Below, one piece after another: positions 40,447 through 51,699 of a stretch of 64,000 bases of DNA. The notes under the pieces are model-generated. The model saw only the letters and a program-made list of their open reading frames with translations, ran no database searches and was not told the origin of the DNA. The position numbers and the translations under genes are program-made. How positions within the stretch are numbered: position 1 is the stretch's first letter; each line of letters opens with the position of its first letter. The DNA comes from Prorocentrum cordatum (taxonomy: Eukaryota; Sar; Dinophyceae; Prorocentrales; Prorocentraceae). The stretch covers positions 1,492,496 to 1,556,495 of the forward strand of contig CAUYUJ010021059.1 of the NCBI GenBank assembly GCA_963575745.1, read 5' to 3'.

Positions 40447-40940
40447 GTCATCGTCATCATCAGCATCATCATCGTCGAAGCATCATCTACATCATCAGAA
40501 TCATCAGCATCGTCATCCTCGTCATCAACGCCATCAGCATCAGCAGTAGCATCATCGTCCTCATCATCATCGTCGTCATCATCATTGTCAGCATCATCAT
40601 CATCACCATCAGCACCATCACAATCATCATCATCAACCTCACTATCATCATAATCATCAATCATCCTCGTCATCATCATCGTCACCGTCCTCATCCTCCT
40701 CCGTCTCCTCCACCTCATCCTCCACCTCATCCTCATCAGCATCATTATCATCAGTAGCATCACCATCAACACCATCATCATTACCAGGATAAGTATCAGT
40801 ATCGCCATCAGCATCATGATCATCAGCAGCATCATCAGCATCGTGATCGTCATCGTCATCGTCGTCATCATCATCACCACCACCACCATCGTGGTCGTCG
40901 TCGTCATCATCTCCAGCATCCGCATCCTGATCCTGATCCT
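39638..40940 (+). repeat. ATC/CAT compound repeat, about 1.3 kb
   Basis: Mostly CAT units with CAG, CGT, AAC and TCC variants, grading into TCCTC after 40940. Long frames are compositional. Confidence 0.95.
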
Positions 40941-41389
40941 CATCCTCATGTTCCTCCTCTTCATGCTCCTCTTCCTCCTCGTCCTCGTCTTCGTCCTCGT
41001 CCGCCTCCTCATCGTCCTGTTTCGTTGCGCAGACATTCGCGGGATGCTCGTTGAGTCTGTCCTCCTGTCCTCCTCCTCCCTCGTCTCTTCCGTCTCCTCC
41101 TCCCTCATCCGTCCTCGCGCCTCCCTCTGCGAGGCAAGGACTTATACACATCCACCGCACGAGGAGACGACCTTCCTGGATGACCCAATTCACGCCCATT
41201 GCGCCTCGTGATGCGCGATCTTTGGTTGCCTTCGCGCTCTCGCGCCGTCGCCTGTCGAGGGAAAACTCAAATTACGGCCCAGGACGCGACGCGCGCAGAG
41301 CGACGTCTTCGCGGCCTGGGCCCGCTCCGCGGGAGGGCACCGACGATGGCACCCACGACGCCGACAATGGAGCGGTCGACGACGACGGA

Positions 41390-41394
<5 letters not shown>

Positions 41395-41448
<54 letters not shown>

Positions 41449-41450
41449 CG
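41395..41450 (+). repeat. GAC microsatellite
   Basis: Pure GAC/ACG repeats of about 18 units. Confidence 0.95.
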
Positions 41451-41576
41451 CACGGCGGCTGGGCACACCCACAGGTACGGATATCGCTGCTCCCCAGGCC
41501 TCTCTGCTGCGGTGCGTTCTGAGCAGAGCTTCGAGGAGAGTCAGGCCGTGGCGACGCGGGCCCGCATGAGGAGCCT

Positions 41577-41950
41577 TCCGGATGGGGCCCCAGCAGACGG
41601 GGTTTGAGGATCGCGCCGTATCTCGCCAGTGTTGGCGAGCCGCGCAAGGGTGTGGAAGGAGGGGCGAGGGCTTCGTAGGAGGCTGCCTCCTAGAAGGCGC
41701 CAGCCCTACATCTATAGATTAGGCCCGCGCCGTCTAAGCAGGGGTGTTTCTGAGAAGCCCTCACCCCTCCGCCCGCACCCCTCTGCACGTGGCTGACAAT
41801 GCATCGGCGGTGCATCAGAGTTGCATCGGCGATGCCAGCGGTGCATCGGCGACGCCGGCGTGAAGAACATCGGGCTCCACATCAAGTTTTATGCCCGATG
41901 CATCGGCGATGCGGCGCGATCCATCACCACCATCTACTCGGACCCCGTTT
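41577..41950 (+). mobile_element. fam5 element carrying a nested fam4 element
   Basis: The fam5 left arm (GACGGGGTTTGAGGATCGCG) is at 41597-41616 and the rest (GATGCATCGGCGGTGCATC, ATCGGGCTCCACATCAAG, CATCTACTCGGACCCCG) at 41798-41947. A fam4 unit occupies 41636-41783 between them, with arms GGAGGGGCGAGGGCTTCGTA and GAAGCCCTCACCCCTCCGCC. Confidence 0.65.
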
Positions 41951-41954
41951 GGAA

Positions 41955-42115
41955 GGCCTGGACTTTGGCAACCCGACGTGATTCTCGAGTCTGCGGCCCA
42001 AGAGGTCCCGACCCCTTCCCCATGGGGTAGTTTTTCGCCCCAAATCTTTTCCTGTTGGTCCCCGGGCCCAGAAACGGGTCCCAGAGGCCGAAACCGATGA
42101 AAAACCGTTGGCTGG
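41955..42115 (+). repeat. fam13 dispersed repeat, copy
   Basis: CCGACGTGATTCTCG, GGTCCCGACCCCTTCCCCAT, GTTTTTCGCCCC and GGGTCCCAGAGGCCGAAACC in the family order, directly following a fam5 element as at 55650-56035 (reverse order there). Confidence 0.5.
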
Positions 42116-42692
42116 AGGAACAGTTACACCGTCATCATGCTACCACACGGAACGCTGAATAAGCAACGAAGGGGCTCTTCGGGCCACTTCCAGCCCCGGC
42201 CACGAACAGATCGATCTGAAGAACGACCCGCAAAACACACAGCCCCTCCAGAGCCCAAAGCGGTCCTCAACTCAGCGGCCCGCCCGTGCCGTCGGAGGTC
42301 TCGGACCCCATCTCCGATCGGCTGGACGTCCGAGAGTGACCCACGGCACGTGCGCCCTCGGGTGCGCAGCTTCTGGGGGCGCGAGAGGGCTCAGATCCAC
42401 GCGCGCGGGCCGCCGCTGCCGCGTCGCACTCAGCGTGCGGGGGGCCCCGGTGGGCCCGCACCAAAAGGCCACTCCGGCGAAAGGTCGCTTTTGCGTGTGG
42501 CCGACTTGGGACCTGCGAGGCCCTCTCTCCCGCCAGCGGCCGTCAGCCCCACCCCCCCCCCCCAGGCAACGCCAGGGGGGTCACCGCTGCGGGGGTAGCC
42601 AGCTCCTCCAGGAAGCGGGCCTCGCTGGACCCCCCCCTGATCCTCCCAGGGCTCCCCAAGACGAGACGCCCACGGGCGCCCAAAACCTCCTC

Positions 42693-42878
42693 TAACAGTA
42701 GGGGCTCGACCACAAGAAACATTCCACAAGAAACCCAACCCTGAGACCCCAGGACGCTCACTGATGTTGTTGGTGTGGGCACGCTGCGCCTTCCATAGCA
42801 AGACCGTCGGCACCCAAGAAGACGCAGGGCACCCTGGAGGCAAGCAGGGTGTTTTCGTGGCATGGGTCTCCACTGTAG
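42693..42878 (+). mobile_element. fam9 MITE, copy 2
   Basis: CAGTAGGGGCTCGACCACAA at the left and TGGGTCTCCACTG, then TA, at the right. AAGAAACCCAACCCTGA and GCAGGGCACCCTGG are shared with 19520-19703. A short repeat of the right end (CTCCACTGTAGCCT) follows. Confidence 0.65.
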
Positions 42879-43024
42879 CCTCAGATCTCCACTGTAGCCT
42901 TAGATCTTGAAGGAACATAAGACATGTCAAGCAAGACCCAGAAGTAGACAAACATAGTCAAATAATCGTTCCCATATCACTTTTAACTACTTTGAATATT
43001 AATCCTACAGAGGGGCACGCCCGA

Positions 43025-43280
<256 letters not shown>

Positions 43281-43308
43281 CAGCTGGAGGCCAGTGTCCG
43301 CTCTGGGA

Positions 43309-43437
43309 CTACATCAGGCTGCGTGGCCGTGCTGTCGCCGCCTCTGCTTGGGCGCGGCGCGTCTCCCGCGGACCCGCCCTCGATGAGAGCGCTTCCGCCG
43401 GACTCTCAAGTCCAATCAAGCGACACGCCCGACAGCT
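43309..43437 (-). CDS. Putative terminal exon of gene 3
   Basis: A minus-strand block open to a stop near 43309, with a protein-like end (LIGLESPAEALSSRAGPRET, then RRAQAEAATARP). It is separated from the block at 43567-43738 only by a fam6 element of 129 bp. That length is divisible by three, so the frame stays open across the element. No domain is recognised. Confidence 0.25.
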   Translation of the reverse strand, partial: SCRACRLIGLESPAEALSSRAGPRETRRAQAEAATARPRSLM

Positions 43438-43566
43438 CCCCATCGCTCGGACGCCCATTCCCTGTGATAGTTTCGGTTTCGTGCGTGGTTCTTTCGCCAA
43501 ATGATCAAGGATGCTCCTCGATGGCCCTCGCCGAAGGAAACATGCACATGTCCGAGCGATGCCAAG
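43438..43566 (-). mobile_element. fam6 TIR element, copy 3
   Basis: CCCATCGCTCGGACGCCCAT at the left and ATGTCCGAGCGATGCCAAG at the right. The interior TTTCGTGCGTGG and AAATGATCAAGGATGCTCCT is identical in style to 3028-3162. Confidence 0.75.
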
Positions 43567-43738
43567 ACGGAACTGTGGCCGACCCGAGCGGCGACGCCCG
43601 CGCCCTGCCGCCTGCGAGGCGCGCTCCCGCTCGGCCAGCAGCAGCGGCAGCGCCCCAGCGGGGTCGGCGCGTACGGCGGCGAGCACCTCGCGGGCGCGGC
43701 CGGCCCGGCGGCCGCCACCGTCTCGTCCGCCGCCGCCC
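43567..43738 (-). CDS. Putative exon of gene 3, helical segment
   Basis: A GC-rich minus-strand block with an amphipathic-helix reading (AREVLAAVRADPAGALPLLL, then AERERASQAA). Upstream on the minus strand lies the CTGCCTGCTC array, and downstream the block abuts a fam6 element. No family is recognised, and the splice sites are only assumed. Confidence 0.28.
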
Positions 43739-43740
43739 TC

Positions 43741-43829
43741 CTGCCTGCTCCTGCCTGCTCCTGCCTGCTCCTGCCTGCTCCTGCCTGCTCCTGCCTGCTC
43801 CTGCCTGCTCCTGCCTGCTCCTGCCTGCT
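43741..43829 (+). repeat. 10-bp tandem repeat (CTGCCTGCTC), nine units
   Basis: Exact or nearly exact CTGCCTGCTC units, the most homogeneous minisatellite in the window. Confidence 0.95.
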
Positions 43830-43837
43830 CCCCATCC

Positions 43838-44080
43838 TCCTCCTCCTCCTCCTCCTCCTCCTCCTCCTCCCTCCTCCTCCTCCTCGTTCTCTTCCTCCTC
43901 CTCCTCCTCCTCCTCCTCCTCCTCCTCCTCCTCCTCCTACTCCTGCTCCTCCTCCTCCTCCTCCTCCTTCTCCTCCTCCTTCGCCTCCTCCTCCTTCTCC
44001 TTCGCCTCCTCCTTTTTGTTTCTCCTCCTTTTCCTCCTCCCTGCTTCCCTCCCTCCCTCCCTCCTCCCCCTCCCTCGCCC
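43838..44080 (-). repeat. TCC tract grading into CTTTCTCC and TCCC
   Basis: TCC repeats with TTCTCCTTCGCC variants at the distal end. Confidence 0.9.
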
Positions 44081-44277
44081 CAGGGGCACCCGAATGGGTC
44101 CCCACCCCCATCACACAGGGAGGCCCCCGGGCGTTGGGAATATGGCTTGGGGGTCCGCCTCGAACACCGCACGGGCCTGGCCTCCTTGAAACCGGGACTG
44201 GTGGCACTTCAAGCGCAGATCGCGGGGCACATCACTCATGGCGCACATGGCACAAACCTCCCCCCCACCGATCCAAG

Positions 44278-44405
44278 GAGGGAGGGAGGGAGGAGGAGGA
44301 GGAGATGTATGGTATGATGAGTGAGGGAGGAGGGAGGGAGGAGGAAAGGGAGGAGGGAGGGATGAGGGAGGGAGGAGGGAGGGCGGGAGGAGGAGAGGGG
44401 GGAGG
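44278..44405 (+). repeat. GGGA/GGAGGA purine tract
   Basis: GGGAGGAGGGAGGGA-type repeats with many runs of three or more G at short spacing, a possible G-quadruplex region. Confidence 0.85.
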
Positions 44406-44589
44406 ACAATGGACGGACGGACCCCTCTGGAGCTGGTGTCTTTGTCAAAGCTTGTAAGGTGCTCTAGGACAGAGCTATACTCGAAGATCGAGGGGCATTG
44501 CCCGGAGCGCGGCCTACATAGCTTCGAAACTACAGGCCTCCCCGGCATAAGCGGGCAGCGCTACGGGCGAGAGAAGGGGGGAAGCCAGC

Positions 44590-44930
44590 AGAGGCAAAAA
44601 CAGAGGAAGGAGGAAGTCGAGAGACGGAGGGAGGATGGGAGGGGGAGGGAAGAGGGAGGGAGGGAGGAGGAGGGAAAAGGGAGAGGGGAGGGAGGGAGTG
44701 AGGGAGGGAGGAGGATATGTACATACATATATATATATATATACACACACATATATGGCATGAGGAGGGGAGGGAGAGGCTCTCGCATCTCCCATTACTA
44801 TATATTTCCTCCTCTTCCTCCTCCTCCTCCTCCTCCTCCTCCTCCTCCTCCTCCTCCTCCTCCTCCTCTTCCTCCTCGTCCTCCTCCTCCTGGTCCTCCG
44901 CCTCCTCCTCCTCCTCCTCCTCCCTCGCCG
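44590..44930. repeat. Purine tract, TA/CA microsatellite, then TCC tract
   Basis: GGGAGGGA-rich DNA (44620-44715) is followed by an ATACATATATATATATATAC array (44724-44757). About 50 bases later comes a TCC array (44803-44930), so strand asymmetry flips within 100 bp. Confidence 0.85.
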
Positions 44931-45120
44931 CCGTCGCCTTCACCGTCGCCATCGCCGTCACATTCGCCAACGCCGGTCGTCTCCGCCACCGCCACCAGCA
45001 TCTCCACCAGCGCTCTGGCAGCCCTCGAGGCCTTGAAATGTCCAGGAGAGGCCGGGCGTCTCTACAGCACTCGCCGCTCTCGCGCGGGGCATCTTTCCAA
45101 AAGCCTCGCACGTCGATTTC

Positions 45121-45322
45121 GCAAGTCAGGCTTGGGTTGGATCGAATCGTGAAATCGGATCGGATCGCCAACGAATCCTCCCGAACCGAATCGAAGTCGC
45201 ATCGCCGCGCCTGACTCTGGCTGGCCCCGGCCGATCCCTGTGAACCAACTGGAATCGAATCGGAATCGCGGCCTCAACTGGCGAATCGAATTGCATCGAA
45301 TCGGATCGGAAGCGGCCCTGCA
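45121..45322 (+). repeat. fam14 dispersed repeat, copy 2
   Basis: GATCGAATCGTG, CTCTGGCTGGCCCCGGCCGA and GGCGAATCGAATTGCATCGA in the same order as 7739-7940. Confidence 0.65.
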
Positions 45323-45769
45323 AGGCCCCCTGGCGGCCCCTGGGCCACGTTGGAAGCATCTTGAGGCCCAAATGGCACCCAAGGAGCCCGAACGTGCGCT
45401 CGGCATACCTGGGGGGGTAACCTAGATCCGATGTGCTGAACGTGTTTGGTGCCCTCCAGGGCCATCCACGGCGGCGGCAAAGCCAGAAAGACACCGAGCC
45501 GACAACACCATCGAAACCGACCAAAACGAGGTCCCTGGGATCCATTCGTTGCGTGGTTTGCGCGCCGGGCGATTTCGCCTAACGCTGGGCCCGTGGCCCC
45601 CACGGATCGGTCCAGCTCGAAGAATACCGAAGAGAGAGGGGCTCTCGGGCTCCAGCCGTGAGGTTCAACGGTGCTGCACGCTCTGTTCGCGAACTCAGAG
45701 CTCAGGGCCGACCAGGACGGGCCGAGAATGACGCACCGCCACAGCTCTGGACGCCAGCATGGGCTGCTG

Positions 45770-45905
45770 AGAAACTGGGCACGATGCCCAACGGCAAGTG
45801 CTGTCCAGAACTGGCAGTGGCCGCTGTGAGGCAGGCGACCTCTTGCCTCAGGAGGATCACGCCCGAGGCGGCACCGACAGCAAGTCCTGTTCAAAATGGG
45901 CAGGC
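45770..45905 (+). mobile_element. fam7 element, partial
   Basis: GGGCACGATGCCCAACGGCA, GTGCTGTCCAGAACTG and GACAGCAAGTCCTGTTCAAA match the left and middle of fam7. The right arm is missing. Confidence 0.5.
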
Positions 45906-46199
45906 GCTCTTTCGAAGCAACTCGCAGAAGCTTTTCGTCCATTTGGCGCCCAATAGCGCGCCCAAAGACCTCGGCCCGACCGTACACTTTCTTTCTGTGC
46001 CCACCTCGACCGTGCCACGCAGCAGCGACGCAACAACTGATGCGACCGATCCCGGCGAGGGCAGCCGGCTGCGGCGAAGCCGCGCCGACCGGGCCGCGGG
46101 CGGCCGCTGCCCCCGGCCTTCGCCTCCAGCTCGGCGGCCCAGGGGATCGGCGGCGCCGCCGCCTCCTGGCTTGTTGCGCCCGCCCCTTCGGCCCGCCCG

Positions 46200-46402
46200 A
46201 TCCTCCTCCACCTCCTCCTCCTCCTCGCTCTCCTCCTCCTCCTCCTCCTCCTCCTCCTCCTCCTCCTCCTCCTCCTCCTCCTCCTCCTCCTCCTCCTCCT
46301 CCTCCTCCTCTCAAATTTAGTATTAGTATTATTATTATCAGTATTATTATCATCATTATTATTATTCTTACTATTATTAGTATTATGAGTATTATTATTA
46401 TC

Positions 46403-46433
<31 letters not shown>

Positions 46434-47195
46434 CTATTATTATTATCATTAGTATTATTAGTAGTACGGTTATTATTATGATCAGCATTATTATTATTAT
46501 GATCATCATTATTATTATTATTATTAATATTATTATTAATATCATTATTAGTATTAGTATTATTCTTATTATTAGAATTATTAATATTATGATTATTACT
46601 ATTATTATTATTATCATTAGCATTATCAGTATTATTATTATTACTAATAGTACTGGTACTATTGTTATTGTTATTATTATTATGAATATTATGATTATTA
46701 TTATTAGTATTAAAATATTATTATTATGAGTATTATTAATACTACTATTATTATTATTACTAGCATTAGCATTATTATTATTCTTATTATTATTAGTATG
46801 GTTAGTATTCTTAGTATTATTAGTATTATTATTGATAGCATTATTAATATTATTATTCGTACTATTAGTATTAATAGTATGGTTCGTCATATTCTTCTTC
46901 GTATTATTAGTATTGTTATTACTAGTATGTTTATTTGTCTTATTCTTATTCTTCTTATTCGTATGATTATTAGTAATAATATTATTAATATTAATAATAT
47001 GATTGATATTATTATTACTACTATTATTATTATTAATGCTCCTCTTCCTCTTCCTCCTCCTCCTCCTCCTCCTCCTTCCTCCTCCTCCTCCTCCTCCCTC
47101 CTCCTCCTCCCTCCTCCCCTTACTCCCCCTCCTCCCTCCTCCTCCTCCTCCTCCTCCTCCTCCTCCTCCTCCTCCCTCCTCCTCCTCCTCGTCGA
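46200..47195 (+). repeat. Compound island: TCC, then 720 bp of ATT, then TCC
   Basis: TCC repeats (46200-46312) switch abruptly to ATT/TTA repeats with GTATT, CATT and ATGATT variants (46318-47035) and then back to TCC (47036-47195). It is the only strongly AT-rich block in the window. Open frames are compositional. Confidence 0.95.
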
Positions 47196-47534
47196 CCATC
47201 CTACCCGACCATGTTCCTCATCCACCTTTTCCTTTTCGAATTCCCCCCTCCTCCTCTCCCTCCCCCCTCCTCCTCCTACTCCTTTTTTCCAATGGCTCTC
47301 ACTCGGCCTCCACCAATCTATTATCGAAAGGGCTACACAGAGGGGCCCCAAAACACAATCGACCACCCACCCCCCGCACCATTAGGACGGAACCCGAAGG
47401 CCAGGGCCGCCTTATTGGCGAAGGAAGGAGGCCCAGGTGCCTGGCTGCCCTTAAACCACTGCACCGCAGGGGCAGGCGGGGCGATCCTCATGGCCGACCT
47501 CGGACCGAGGGGGTGGGATAAACAAACAACAAGC

Positions 47535-48416
47535 TCACCACTCGGCCGCCTCAGTGTCATCTGCTGGGCTGGTCAAGGGCCAAATCTTAGAGAGGCGCAA
47601 GCCATTGGGCCATGGGCACCCCCCTTTCAGCAGTTGCGCGCGCTGTTCGTCGAAAACTTGGTCGCAGGGGCCCGCCAGCATTCGGGGGAGACCGGAAGCG
47701 TGGGCCCCGCACTCTAAACACAAAACCAAAAATACACCACCTTCCTCCGCCCGACAGACGCAAAATCTATGGGAACCCGGACCCATCACTGCACATATAC
47801 TTGTTCAGGTTAAACGTGACATGTGATATGGGCCCCTCAGGCCCGACGTTGCTGATTTTCCCAGTCCCGGAGGCCTCGTGAATGCCAGCGGGGATGGAGA
47901 GCCATAAACTGTTGAAAAAGGACTCTTGGTCGCCGGCCTCGAGTCCTGCTTGTGCCCATCGGGGCGGCACGCGACCTGCTCGCTTATCAGCAAGTCCTGG
48001 ACACTGGATGCATCTGCGCCAGACGCTGCCCATGGCACCTCCCGCACCCGAGCGGCAAAAAGGGCAGAGCGGCGCCGCAGGTGGTTTGCAGTAATATAAG
48101 ACCGAGCGAACACTTGCTGCATCGCACGTTTCAAAAGCTTCGGACGCTTGGAATTCTAGAAGGCCCTCGGGGGATGAATCCAGAGGTCCACGTCCAAAAT
48201 ATTATGGGCACGCTCGTGTTCGCGATCTTCCAACGTCCTCTGCGTGGCCTGTGATGCGCACTCATTAACCAGGCCCCTCGCAAAGTAGGGCACGTCCGAG
48301 AGCGCGCATGGAGAGCCATCTCTCACATTAGAAAGCCCTGGGCCTCGAACTGACCAGCCCGCACTTTCAACCCAGAGAGCATATCGCCCGCAGGACCCAA
48401 AGACAGAGTATCCCAA
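47535..48416 (-). pseudogene. LINE ORF2 C-terminal region, possible RNase H start
   Basis: Frames at 48156-48416, 47805-48134 and 47535-47789 (minus) together give a protein-like C-terminal part. One segment reads DGSPCALSDVPYFARGLVNE, and near 47773-47795 a CSDGSG motif occurs. DGS following a short strand is typical of the RNase H first active-site segment, but the later acidic residues are not traceable, so RNase H is only a suggestion. Stop codons and frameshifts separate the pieces. Confidence 0.4.
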
Positions 48417-48509
48417 GATGCTTTTGGGCGAAGAAGTTGATCTTACTTCGCCACCCCAGTTAGCTCGCAGAGTTCGCCCACCGAAATACAGTCCCCAGGT
48501 CAGATTTTG

Positions 48510-48842
48510 TCAGCGGTGGATAACTACAACTCGCGTGCAAAGCGGGTCAAGGCCGCGCCGGCGTGCTTGATCAGGCCCCTGCTTGGCTCGAGCGCGAAAG
48601 CCAAGTTGAGGTCGGCCCCGCAGGTCGCGAGGCCTACAAGAACCAGCTGCCTGATACCTCAATGTTCGGACCTCTCCGGGGCTCCAACCCACCGCTCCCC
48701 CTCCATGCGCCGCGGCGTGTTTGACCCCGCAGCGCCAGATTTTAGCTTTGAACCTCCTGGGGGTTCCCAGACTCCGAATGTTTTCCAACCTCCGTTGCCC
48801 CTTCCCCAACCTCATATTTCGTGCATCCTTGGCGTTGGACAC
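48510..48842 (-). pseudogene. LINE ORF2 segment after the reverse transcriptase palm
   Basis: A 110-codon minus frame with a non-repetitive reading (GGAVGWSPGEVRTLRYQAAG, then SCRPRDLRGR). It continues the element past the palm domain in a shifted frame. By position this would be the thumb and connection region. No catalytic residues are expected here. Confidence 0.5.
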
Positions 48843-48899
48843 TTTCTTGTTCTTGCCAGGGGCAAAGCCTACTCGAAGAATGATGGGCGTTTGGTTAAA

Positions 48900-49816
48900 C
48901 TACCAAGCATGCTGGCCCAACTGCTGTTGCGCCAACTCGACCAACGCGCGGCTGGATCCCGCGATGGCACACGTGTTACATGCGAAGCGGAGGTTGAACT
49001 TCGCCGGAAGCTGCCCACCAGAAAAAGCCATGGCCAGCGCCACGTTGCACGCGCAGCCGCCGAACGAAGCGCTGTATTCGTTCAGACCGAAATCGTCGAT
49101 GTGCACGGCTACTGTGAGCGTGAAACCTCGTTCTGGGCACGTGTCGACCGCGCGCATGCAATGACACAAATAGCATGCGTAACCGCGCTGCTGCCCACCA
49201 CGACCCCATGCTCAGGCCCCACCCCATCGGGAAACAATCCCTTCCAAGCTCAATATCGTCTCCCACGCATGCATGAGCAGCGTGAACCGTAGCGCGCGTA
49301 AAGGATATGGCGATTCGCGAGCCGCCATGATCAAAGGAACGCGCCGTGCGCGTTCGTAGAATTGTCAAACATCGCCGAACGTTGCGCGCGCGACGCCCAT
49401 ATGCAACGCGCGCATATTCTCGCGCCTTCCACGCGGTGTCTGAGGGCCCCCTCCCAGGCGTCATCGAAAAAATCCCCAGGTCGGAGATTTTCTTTTCCCA
49501 GTTTCGGCAGTCCCCCGAGTGCCAGCGAGAAGTCTTGCGGATCAAGCTCTGGAAGATTCCAATCGGACGCCGGCCTTTGATCGGCCCCTGGAAGAGGGCC
49601 ACCACCCGTTTCCCCATCCAGCTCGGGGTCGAGCCCGGGACCGCGACGAGCCCAATGACCAGGCCGAGAACGCTCGAGGCTGGACGCGACAGGAGCGCGA
49701 CACGTCGAGGGAGGATGAGATCTGCCCGCTCCGATAGTAGCGCGCTTGCAAGACTTGCCCAACTCGATGACGTGCTCTGGCGTCGGCGAAGGCGGGAAAC
49801 TCACATCTGCAGACAA
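48900..49816 (-). pseudogene. LINE reverse transcriptase domain, frameshifted
   Basis: Minus-strand pieces in three frames. The N-terminal piece (49816-49600) ends in a frame that passes into RRPIGIFQSLIRK (about 49555-49595), the conserved finger-region motif after a proline-lysine turn. The palm piece (49169-48900) contains VHIDDFGLNE at about 49080-49106. This matches the reverse transcriptase metal-binding motif C (x-x-D-D), here His-Ile-Asp-Asp, and is followed by CAIAGSSRALVELAQQ. The first catalytic aspartate (motif A) falls in a damaged stretch and cannot be assigned. It is non-functional as it stands. Confidence 0.6.
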
Positions 49817-50271
49817 CAGCCCCGTAGAGATCTACTCCTTCTGACCCCACCCCAAAAGCCTCGCTCCATATCCCCGCCTCCAACCTCCACTGGCTGGTGA
49901 GACAAGATGCGCGGCTGCCGTCGTCAGTCGGCAGCATCGCCTGACGCCTGTCGGCGGCGACCTTCGCGTAGGCGCGCGCCCGCTTGGCCCCGCCCGACAG
50001 CGCCTCGGCGCACCGGTCCTTGCATTTCAGGGCGCGCGCGTCACTCTCGGGATGGATGCCCCGCAGCCTGACATAAGGGGTAGATTGCCCGGGGCCCTCC
50101 TGCAGACAGTTCCTGAATCGAAGGGGCCTTAGAAGCCGAAGCGGGCGCGAAACATTGCCTGGCAACCTTGGCCAGGGATGCCGAGCATCAGGATAGCGAC
50201 TCTCGAAGCGCCACCAGATTTTACGGCACCCAGACTGGAGCGGACAAGGCTTCTGGAATATTCTGGAGATC

Positions 50272-50736
50272 TCAAATACTTGCCACTGCTGACCAAGACG
50301 AGCAACTCCCGGGCTCTTCGGGGGACCCAATGCAGAACGCGATATGGGCTCCTGGCGGGGAACCTCTTGGCGCACAGGAGGTCGCCCACGGGAATCCATT
50401 GAGTCTGGCAAGCACGGCCCCCTTGGAGCCCGGGAGGAAAGCGCCGCGGGGCACCTTGGAGCCCCCCCCCCGACACCCAGCGCGCCACTGCTCGCAGGCC
50501 TCGTCAAAGCCCTGCAGCAAAATCGGGACCTCGTCCGCGGGCGGCATGCGGCGGCCCTCTTGGATCTCCAGGGGCTGCATGAGCGCGGCGAGCCTGCCCT
50601 CCAAGTCCTGGTCCTCTGGGGGCTCTGGGTTTGGCCCGATCGGCTGCTCCAATGGCAACTTCGCAAAATTTCTTCCAACGGCGGACCTTGGTCTGGCCCG
50701 CGCCAACTCGCGTGCTTCGCAGAAAGAAATCTGCAT
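50272..50736 (-). pseudogene. LINE ORF2 linker between endonuclease and reverse transcriptase
   Basis: An open minus frame of 154 codons, hydrophilic and Pro/Glu-rich (LPLEQPIGPNPEPPEDQDLE), followed by a helical stretch (LLQGFDEACEQWRAGC). It sits between the GGGDHN motif and the RT fragments, where LINE ORF2 proteins have a poorly conserved linker. Confidence 0.45.
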
Positions 50737-50893
50737 TCATGTCGGCTCGCGCCGACTCCACTGCTGGAAGTGACAACTTCGCTAGTAGACAGTGGTCGTA
50801 TCATCTGCCTGGCGTTGCCGACGCGCGCGTAGCTGACGGCGATGGCATCGCAAGCTGACCGTTTTGCGCGTTGAGAAGCCTTCCTTGAACACC

Positions 50894-51255
50894 ACCGGCT
50901 CCAAGTTATGATCCCCTCCCCCGATGCGTAGCAGATTGTTTCTTTCACATATAATGGGCCCCAGCCCCTCTCAATCCTTCCAGCGCCCGCAGCAGGTAGA
51001 GATGATGCGAGACGCGCGGCTGCTAAAAGAAACCACGCGGAGCAAGGGATGCGGAACGAGCGGGTCATCGTGACCTGGCGCTCGCCATGCGTCAAAATGG
51101 ACTCGGACCAAAATTGCAGCCCCGCTGCTCTTCCCACCCTCGACGGCGATGTGGCAGGGTGCCCAATGCGACTCCCAGCCCAACTTTCGAAGTTTTCTTT
51201 GAACCATGTCCTGACCATGTAGTTTAGTGTCTCGTGCAAGTACGATGCGGGCCTC
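50894..51255 (-). pseudogene. LINE apurinic/apyrimidinic-type endonuclease, frameshifted
   Basis: The minus frame near 51253-50971 reads LARDTKLHGQDMVQRKLRKL and then WAPCHIAVEGGKSSGAAILV, which follows the early endonuclease pattern (catalytic Glu/Thr strand, then GG-S-G-A-A). In this copy an aspartate stands where family members usually have the catalytic glutamate. After a frame change, RIGGGDHNLEP at 50894-50926 corresponds to the GGDxN active-site motif of the exonuclease-endonuclease-phosphatase fold. At least two frameshifts lie between these motifs. Confidence 0.55.
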
Positions 51256-51329
51256 ACTCTCGAGAGTATCACCTGCTGCCGCTGATTACGAAGACATGCG
51301 AGCCATCGTTTGGATACTCCCGCTGCCTG

Positions 51330-51689
51330 TTACCCAGGCGGCTGCCTGGGCGGTGCCCCGCCCTTCACGCGAGACCCCTCCGATTCCTCATGCCTGCGTT
51401 TCGCTGGGTTCTCGGCTTCCGATTCCGCAACCCTGCGCTGACTCAAGCGGGCCTGCTCCATCTCGACGTCTGGTTGTTCCTGTTGCTCCTCTGCTGCTGG
51501 GGGCGCCTCTGCCTGAGCTGCCTCATGAGGACCAGGATGTGGCACTTCTGCTTGACCTGCTGCTGGCTGGGGCTTAGCTGAAATACCAGCGATGCCTCGA
51601 ATCTGCACGGATAACTTCATCATGGGCGCTTGGAACTTTTCTGCTAACGTGTCTGACAGACCGTGATGCAGAAAGCGCATGCTGTTCAA
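51330..51689 (-). pseudogene. LINE ORF2 N-terminal or inter-ORF segment
   Basis: A minus frame of 119 codons, Ala/Glu/Gln/Pro-rich (AAQAEAPPAAEEQQEQPDVE) and then basic (ENPAKRRHEESEG). It precedes the endonuclease part by about 80 bases. It could be the end of ORF1 or the start of ORF2. Confidence 0.4.
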
Positions 51690-51699
51690 AAATGCTTGG

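Noticed and set aside
43741-43829. CRISPR-like array
   Set aside because: A head-to-tail 10-bp minisatellite without unique spacers, in a eukaryotic context.
45274-47199. 641-codon minus-strand ORF
   Set aside because: It runs through ATT and TCC arrays as Asn/Ile/Gly/Glu polymers.
48507-49292. 261-codon plus-strand ORF
   Set aside because: Antisense to the reverse transcriptase fragments, whose minus-strand reading has recognisable motifs.
49542-51272. 576-codon minus-strand ORF as one intact retrotransposon polyprotein
   Set aside because: The endonuclease and linker motifs fall in other frames over much of it. The long frame is only partly the ancestral one.
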